From: Conexibacter sp.
GTDB taxonomy: Bacteria > Actinomycetota > Thermoleophilia > Solirubrobacterales > Solirubrobacteraceae
Assembly: GCA_025964295.1 (NCBI GenBank)
Contig: JAOPZD010000310.1
Span: 1-10,086 of the forward strand
DNA length: 10,086 nt
Direction of reading: 5' to 3'
This document shows positions 6,362 to 10,086 of the stretch, one piece after another. The notes beneath the pieces are model-generated. The model had not been told where the DNA came from, made no database searches, and worked only from the letters and a program-made list of their open reading frames with translations. Within the stretch, counting starts at the first letter, position 1. Every line of letters starts with the position of its first letter. Both the position numbers and the translations under genes were made by a program.

Positions 6362-7080
6362 CTCAAGCCGCCACCGCGGGCGGTGTCCTGGCCGGCGGCG
6401 AGCCGGCCCAGCCACTGCAGCAGGAGCGCGGCCTCGGGGTCGGTCAGGGTGCCGCCGACCCCGTGGCCCAGCAGCGCCGACAGCTGCAGCGCGACGGCCA
6501 CGGTGGCGCTCTCGTGCTCGGCGACGCGCTGGTCGACGTCGCCGGTCAGGACCTGGGCGTGCACGGCGTCGCGGACGCGATGCGACAGGCCGGGGTCGGT
6601 GTAGCTCTGCGGCTGGGTGACGAGCGCCAGCGACACGCCGACGTTGGCGGACATGATCGCCTGGGCCGCGGCGTCGGGATCGACGCGCAGCCGACCCGCC
6701 TCGGCGCAGCGCCCGAGCACGTCGCGCAGGAGCTTCATCGCCTCGTCCGCCGCGCTCGGCACCGCGGCGAAGCTCGGCGAGTACATGAGGCGGTAGACCG
6801 TCGGGTGCTCCAGCGCGAAGCCGACGTGCGTGTCCCAGCCGTCGCGGAGCTCGGCCACGGGGTCCTCGGACGGCGTCGCCGCCCGCTTGGTCGACAGGTA
6901 GCGCTCGAAGCCGTAATCGACGACGGCGCTGAGCAGTCCGTTCTTGTCGCCGAACAGCCGGTAGAGCACGGGAGCGCCGACGCCCACCGCCTCGCACACC
7001 GCGCGCGTGGCGATGTCGCGGTCCGGCGACGCGTTCAACTGCGCCTCCGCCGCCTCGAGCATCTTCGTCCTGATGTCCAC
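6358..7080 (-). CDS. TetR-family transcriptional regulator
   Basis: A 240-residue TetR-type regulator. The helix-turn-helix lies at about 23-44 (IATRAVCEAVGVGAPVLYRLF), followed by GDKNGLLSAVVDYGFERYL, typical of the family. The C-terminal ligand domain covers about 65-225. The start is an inferred GTG at 7080. It gives VDIRTKMLEAAEAQL, the usual short lead into helix 1, and lies six bases after a TACCCT -10-like hexamer, so the transcript may be leaderless. An open frame to 7191 exists but would cover the divergent promoter region; ATG at 7062 is a shorter alternative. It is divergent from two SDR genes, which it probably represses through the dyad at 7115-7136, and is convergent with LysR, sharing four bases at the stops. 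The ligand is unknown. Confidence 0.9.
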   Translation of the reverse strand: MDIRTKMLEAAEAQLNASPDRDIATRAVCEAVGVGAPVLYRLFGDKNGLLSAVVDYGFERYLSTKRAATPSEDPVAELRDGWDTHVGFALEHPTVYRLMYSPSFAAVPSAADEAMKLLRDVLGRCAEAGRLRVDPDAAAQAIMSANVGVSLALVTQPQSYTDPGLSHRVRDAVHAQVLTGDVDQRVAEHESATVAVALQLSALLGHGVGGTLTDPEAALLLQWLGRLAAGQDTARGGGLS

Positions 7081-7086
7081 ATAGCC

Positions 7087-7092
7087 AGGGTA
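7087..7092 (-). promoter_or_regulatory. -10 element for a leaderless TetR transcript
   Basis: On the minus strand TACCCT (TANNNT) is followed by six bases and the GTG at 7080. This is the same geometry as the LysR start, and there is no ribosome binding site. No clear -35 is seen. Confidence 0.42.
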
Positions 7093-7114
7093 ACAAGAAC
7101 GGGGTAGCAAAGAT

Positions 7115-7136
7115 ACGACGTACCTGTTATCGTCGT
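7115..7136. promoter_or_regulatory. Inverted repeat ACGACG-N10-CGTCGT, candidate TetR operator
   Basis: Perfect 6-base arms at 7115-7120 and 7131-7136 span 22 bp, a usual size for a TetR operator. The repeat encloses the extended -10 of the SDR promoter and lies about 35 bp upstream of the TetR start, so binding could repress both directions. The arms are short, and assignment to this TetR is inference. Confidence 0.42.
7125..7133 (+). promoter_or_regulatory. Extended -10 promoter of the tandem SDR genes
   Basis: TGTTATCGT contains TGN followed by the TANNNT hexamer TATCGT (7128-7133). A weak TAGCAA at 7105-7110 lies 17 bases upstream as a possible -35. Transcription would begin near 7140, giving a leader of about 45 bases with a ribosome site. 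Confidence 0.45.
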
Positions 7137-7174
7137 TACGGCAGGTCCAGATCAGCGTTCCTACCGACCGATCC

Positions 7175-7181
7175 GAGGAAG
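7175..7181 (+). promoter_or_regulatory. Ribosome binding site of the first tandem SDR gene
   Basis: GAGGAAG lies just upstream of the ATG at 7185, with the AGGA core five bases from the start. This supports that start and shows that this transcript, unlike its divergent partner, has a leader. Confidence 0.7.
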
Positions 7182-7184
7182 ACC

Positions 7185-7937
7185 ATGGCATCCCCCATCC
7201 CGCCCTCCCACGACCCGCGCGTCGCCATCGTCACCGGCGCGTCGGGCGGCATCGGACGCTCCGTCGCCGAGCGCCTGGCCCGCGACGGCCTGAGCGTCGT
7301 CCTGCACTACTCCGGCAACGCGGCGCGCGCCGACGAGGCGGTCCAGGCGATCACCGAGGCGGGCGGCATCGCGAGCGCCGCCCAGGGCGACGTCGCCGAG
7401 GAGGGCGACGTCGAAGCGCTGTTCGACCAGGCCGAGGCGCTGTACGGCGGCGTCGACGTGGTCGTGCACACCGCCGGCATCATGTTGCTGTCGCCGCTGA
7501 GCGAGCTGAGCCTCGACGACTTCGACCGCATGCACCGCACCAACGTGCGCGGCACGTTCGTCGTCGACCAGCAGGCGGCCCGGCGCCTGCGCTCAGGCGG
7601 CGCGATCGTCAACTTCTCCTCGTCGGTCGTCAAGATCGCGCTCCCGAGCTACACGGCGTACGCCGCCACGAAGGGCGCCGTCGACGCGATGACGCTGATC
7701 CTGGCCAGGGAGCTGCGCGGCCGCGACATCACCGTCAACGCCGTCGCTCCCGGCCCCACCGCCACGCCGCTGTTCCTCGACGGCAAGGACCAGGCGACGA
7801 TCGATCGCCTCGCCGGCATGTCGCCGCTCGAGCGGCTCGGCGGCCCGGACGACATCGCCGAGGTCGTCTCCTTCCTCGCCGGCCCGGCGCGCTGGGTCAA
7901 CGGGCAGATCCTGTACGCCAACGGCGGCGTGATCTAG
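7185..7937 (+). CDS. Short-chain dehydrogenase/reductase, 3-oxoacyl-reductase-like
   Basis: A 250-residue classical SDR. TGASGGIG lies at 17-24, N120 in the TNVRG motif, S146, and YAATK gives Y159 and K163. HTAG (95-98) stands in place of NNAG. The second strand ends in LHYSGNA without an acidic residue, which suggests NADP(H), by inference. The C-terminus WVNGQILYANGGVI is the usual family ending. It is the first gene of a two-SDR transcript controlled from the TetR-facing promoter, and is followed after 13 bases by the second SDR. SDR genes next to a divergent TetR commonly act in reduction of ketones, aldehydes or quinones, often induced by the substrate; the substrate here is unknown. A housekeeping FabG is unlikely in this context. 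Confidence 0.92.
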   Translation: MASPIPPSHDPRVAIVTGASGGIGRSVAERLARDGLSVVLHYSGNAARADEAVQAITEAGGIASAAQGDVAEEGDVEALFDQAEALYGGVDVVVHTAGIMLLSPLSELSLDDFDRMHRTNVRGTFVVDQQAARRLRSGGAIVNFSSSVVKIALPSYTAYAATKGAVDAMTLILARELRGRDITVNAVAPGPTATPLFLDGKDQATIDRLAGMSPLERLGGPDDIAEVVSFLAGPARWVNGQILYANGGVI

Positions 7938-7943
7938 GGAGGA
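7938..7943 (+). promoter_or_regulatory. Ribosome binding site of the second tandem SDR gene
   Basis: GGAGGA begins directly after the preceding TAG stop and lies seven bases before the ATG at 7951. This is the strongest Shine-Dalgarno sequence in the window, and it supports co-transcription with independent initiation. Confidence 0.75.
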
Positions 7944-7950
7944 CGACCCC

Positions 7951-8838
7951 ATGCCCAAGAACATCATCATCACCGGCGCCTCGAGCGGCTTCGGCGCGAT
8001 GGCCGCCCGCGCCCTCGCCGACGCGGGGCACACCGTCTACGCCGGGATGCGCGACGTCACCGGCCGCAACGCGGTCGCGGCGGCCGACGCCGCGACCTAC
8101 GCCGGCGAGCACGGCGTCGACCTCCGCAGCGTGGAGCTCGACGTCTCCGACCAGGGGTCGGTCGACGCCGCCATCGCCCACGTCCTGGCCGAGCTCGACC
8201 GCCTCGACGTCGTCGTCCACAACGCCGGCCACATGGTGCTCGGTCCGGCCGAGGCCTTCACCCCCGAGCAGCTCGCCTCCGTCTACGACACCAACGTGCT
8301 GTCGACCCAGCGGGTGAACCGCGCCGTCCTGCCGCACCTCCGCGCCCAGCAGGACGGCCTGCTCGTCTGGGTCGGGTCCACCAGCACCCGAGGAGGCACC
8401 CCGCCCTACCTGGCGCCGTACTTCGCGGCCAAGGCCGCCGAGGACTCCCTGGCCGTCAGCTACGCCGCGGAGGTCGCCCGGTTCGGCATCGACACCACCA
8501 TCATCGTCCCCGGCGCCTTCACCACCGGCACCAACCACTTCGCCAACGCCGGTCACGCGGCCGACCGCGAGGTCGCCGACGCCTACGAGGCTCGCTACGC
8601 CGGCGTCGCCGACGAGATCGCCGCACGGCTCGCGGGGCTCACCCCCGACGACGCCGATCCCACCGAGGTCGCGCGGCAGATCGTGCGCGTCGTCGACCTG
8701 CCCAAGGGGCAGCGCCCCTTCCGGGTCCACATCGATCCGATGGGCGATGGCGCGGAGGAGGTCAACGACCTCGGCGACCGCGTGCGCGAGCGGTTCTATG
8801 AGCGCATCGGGTTCCAGGACCTGCTGCGGCCGTCGTAG
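7951..8838 (+). CDS. Short-chain dehydrogenase/reductase (295-residue SDR)
   Basis: A 295-residue SDR with the nucleotide motif TGASSGFG at 8-15, HNAG at 90-93, N115, S143, and YFAAK with Y157 and K161. Arg34 after the second strand (AGMR) suggests NADP(H). The C-terminal third, from about residue 215, is longer than in the 250-residue SDRs, includes GLTPDDADPTEVARQIVRVV and ends ERIGFQDLLRPS. This layout resembles the retinol/hydroxysteroid dehydrogenase-like bacterial SDRs, whose long tail shapes the substrate pocket. It is only distantly similar to the SDR before it, so the two are not a recent tandem duplication. They may act successively or on related carbonyl compounds under TetR control. 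The substrate is unknown. The next gene is convergent, 44 bases away. Confidence 0.92.
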   Translation: MPKNIIITGASSGFGAMAARALADAGHTVYAGMRDVTGRNAVAAADAATYAGEHGVDLRSVELDVSDQGSVDAAIAHVLAELDRLDVVVHNAGHMVLGPAEAFTPEQLASVYDTNVLSTQRVNRAVLPHLRAQQDGLLVWVGSTSTRGGTPPYLAPYFAAKAAEDSLAVSYAAEVARFGIDTTIIVPGAFTTGTNHFANAGHAADREVADAYEARYAGVADEIAARLAGLTPDDADPTEVARQIVRVVDLPKGQRPFRVHIDPMGDGAEEVNDLGDRVRERFYERIGFQDLLRPS

Positions 8839-8848
8839 ACGATCGATC

Positions 8849-8867
8849 GCGCGCGGCGGCGGCGCGC
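8849..8867. terminator. Possible GC hairpin in the convergent gap
   Basis: GCGCGC (8849-8854) pairs with GCGCGC (8862-8867) across a 7-base loop, in the 44-base gap between the converging SDR and IclR genes. No T-tract follows on either strand and the stretch is a low-complexity GGC-rich run. It may be a bidirectional pause or terminator, or mere composition. Confidence 0.25.
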
Positions 8868-8882
8868 GGCGGCGCTCAGGCG

Positions 8883-9725
8883 CTAGAGGCCGATCGCGCC
8901 GGCGATGGCGTCGGCCGTCCTGATCGCCGCCGCCGCGATCGTGGCGACGTCGGCGTCCGCGAGCCGCGAGGACGGCATGACGACGTCGACCGCGAACGCG
9001 GCGACGCCGTCCTCGCCGCGGATGGGCGCAGCGATCGCGCTGACGCCGGGCTCGAGCTCCTCGCGCTGACAGGCGTAGCCCTGCTCCAGGACGGTGGCGA
9101 GCTCAGCCTCCAGCGCGGCGCGGGTGCCGATCGTCTTGGGTCCGAGGCGCTTGAGCTTGGCGTGCGGGTAGAGCTCGCGGACGCGCTCGGGCGGCAGGGT
9201 CGCCAGGACCGCGCGGCCGCCGGCCGTCGCGTAGGCGGGCAGCGTCGCGCCCACGCGACCGGCCGCGCGCACGACGAACGGGCCCTCGACGGCGTCGAGG
9301 CAGACCATCTGGCCGTCGGACTGCAGGCTCAGCAGCTGGACGGTCTCCTTGGTCGCCGCGACGAGCGACTCGACGTGCCCGCGCGCCACGGTCCGGATGT
9401 CGAGGCTGTGGAGTCCGCGCAGCGCCATCTTGGCCCACACCGGCCCGGCGGTGTAGGCCTTGCTCTGCTGGTCCTGGCGGACGAAGCCGTAGAACTGCAG
9501 CATCTGCAGGACGCGGTGGGCCGTCGACGGCGCCACGCCGAGCTCGGCGCTGGCGTCGGAGACCCGGACTTCGGAGTGCTCACCGATCATCAACAGCATC
9601 CGAAGAGCGTTGTCGACGGAGCCGATCGGGTAGGTCGGGGCGGGACCGTCGCCACCGTTGGCCGCCGTGGCGGTCTCTGGCTCGGGCGTCGGCACGTCGC
9701 CAGATATACCACGGGGCCTGGTCAT
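8883..9725 (-). CDS. IclR-family transcriptional regulator
   Basis: A 280-residue IclR-type regulator. After a roughly 33-residue Pro/Ala/Thr-rich tail, the winged helix starts at IGSVDNALRMLLMI (34-47), with the recognition region LGVAPSTAHRVLQMLQFYGFV. The effector domain runs from about 105 to 278 and contains GYACQREELEPGVSAIAAPI, the usual IclR effector-site sequence. Family members control aromatic and short-acid catabolism (for example PcaR, PobR, MhpR). The ATG at 9725 is chosen because it overlaps the TGA of the upstream hydroxylase-like gene as ATGA; there is no clear Shine-Dalgarno, so it probably depends on coupling. A start at 9770 would overlap that gene by 49 bases and is less likely. 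It probably responds to the substrate of the operon entering from the right. Confidence 0.92.
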   Translation of the reverse strand: MTRPRGISGDVPTPEPETATAANGGDGPAPTYPIGSVDNALRMLLMIGEHSEVRVSDASAELGVAPSTAHRVLQMLQFYGFVRQDQQSKAYTAGPVWAKMALRGLHSLDIRTVARGHVESLVAATKETVQLLSLQSDGQMVCLDAVEGPFVVRAAGRVGATLPAYATAGGRAVLATLPPERVRELYPHAKLKRLGPKTIGTRAALEAELATVLEQGYACQREELEPGVSAIAAPIRGEDGVAAFAVDVVMPSSRLADADVATIAAAAIRTADAIAGAIGL

Positions 9726-10086
9726 CGCGCCGCCGCCGGCGCCGGGTCGCCGCTGCGCGGACAGCCCCACGCCGGCGCGAGCGCCTGCCCGACCGCCGCC
9801 GCGCCCTCCGGCGCGAAGACCGCGGCGACGTAGCGGTCGGGCCGCACGAGCACGTAGTGCCCGGCGACCGGCGCGAGCGCCGCGCGCAGCCCGCCGTCGA
9901 AGTCCGCGACGCTGCGCAGCGGCGTGTCTTCGGGGAAGCGGTCGTCGAGGATGACCGCGACCAGCCGCGGATCGAGCCGCCGCCAGAGCGCGCCCGCCGG
10001 GATCGCCGGCTCGGGCACGTCGACGGCCAGCAGCGCGAAGCCGTCGCCGATCGCCTCGTCGAGGCGCTCGACGTGGCCGGCCGGGC
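9722..10086 (-). CDS. FAD-dependent aromatic hydroxylase, C-terminal domain only (5' part beyond window)
   Basis: Only the last 120 residues are visible, open to the right edge. The segment reads LDEAIGDGFALLAVDV, then an acidic/hydrophobic stretch, then GHYVLVRPDRYVAAVF near the end. This matches the thioredoxin-like C-terminal domain of large class A flavoprotein monooxygenases such as 3-(3-hydroxyphenyl)propionate hydroxylase (MhpA) and pentachlorophenol or phenol hydroxylases. These hydroxylate a phenolic ring with NAD(P)H and O2, giving a catechol for extradiol cleavage. The FAD-binding domain is outside the window, so activity cannot be judged. The stop overlaps the IclR ATG. A GTG at 10018 is internal, not a start, since the frame stays open and in-family upstream of it. 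The family is inferred from the tail alone. Confidence 0.68.
   Translation of the reverse strand, partial: PAGHVERLDEAIGDGFALLAVDVPEPAIPAGALWRRLDPRLVAVILDDRFPEDTPLRSVADFDGGLRAALAPVAGHYVLVRPDRYVAAVFAPEGAAAVGQALAPAWGCPRSGDPAPAAAR

Noticed and set aside
5225..7096. 623-codon minus-strand frame and 581-codon plus-strand frame (5362-7107) over the LysR/TetR region
   Set aside because: Both cross intergenic control regions and gene boundaries and read as Arg/Ala/Gly-rich shadows of LysR and TetR.
7122..7146. ACCTG-N15-CAGGT inverted repeat
   Set aside because: Arms are only five bases with a long unmatched interior; the 7115-7136 repeat is better placed and better matched.
9722..10018. Small 98-residue gene starting at GTG 10018
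   Set aside because: The frame remains open to the right edge, and the upstream residues match the C-terminal domain of a flavin hydroxylase, so the GTG is internal.
1..10086. Mobile elements, CRISPR arrays, tRNA or rRNA genes
   Set aside because: No transposase or integrase motifs, direct-repeat arrays, terminal inverted repeats or RNA-gene sequences were seen on either strand.

Overview
The window is very GC-rich, has tightly packed genes, and carries candidate leaderless starts (a TANNNT -10 hexamer six bases before ATG or GTG). This points to a high-GC Actinomycetota, plausibly the Thermoleophilia/Solirubrobacterales side, but no marker gene is present and the taxonomic guess is inference. 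There are no tRNA, rRNA, CRISPR or transposon sequences. No stretch over 300 bases lacks a gene; the only gaps are 182, 104 and 44 bp.

Region A (1-5237, minus strand) is a six-gene catabolic operon, cut by the left edge. In transcription order it encodes a fumarylacetoacetate-hydrolase-family enzyme, a two-domain extradiol (VOC) dioxygenase, a GntR/FCD regulator, an SDR dehydrogenase, a histidinol-dehydrogenase-like NAD enzyme, and a creatininase-family metallohydrolase. Stop and start codons touch or overlap at nearly every junction, so the proteins are probably made together. The inferred logic is ring cleavage (VOC), hydrolysis of the cleavage product (FAH), stepwise alcohol oxidation (SDR, then the HisD-like enzyme) and a final amide, lactam or similar hydrolysis (creatininase-like). 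The substrate is unknown.

Region B (5238-6361) is a control region and a divergent LysR regulator. The 182 bp gap holds a perfect 8-7-8 dyad with T-N11-A spacing, centred about 64 bp before the inferred operon start, the classic LysR activator position. It also holds a separate inverted GGATCCACC repeat just downstream of that inferred start, a candidate site for the operon's own GntR repressor.

Region C (6358-8838) is a TetR regulator divergent from two tandem SDR genes. Its 104 bp gap contains an inverted repeat that encloses an extended -10 element. The LysR and TetR genes converge and share a CTAG at their stops.

Region D (8883-10086, minus strand) is an IclR regulator coupled by ATGA to the C-terminal end of an FAD-dependent aromatic hydroxylase-like protein that enters from the right edge. 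The whole window therefore reads as an aromatic/xenobiotic catabolic island with four regulators from four families. The gene combination in region A is the part most likely to be an undescribed pathway.
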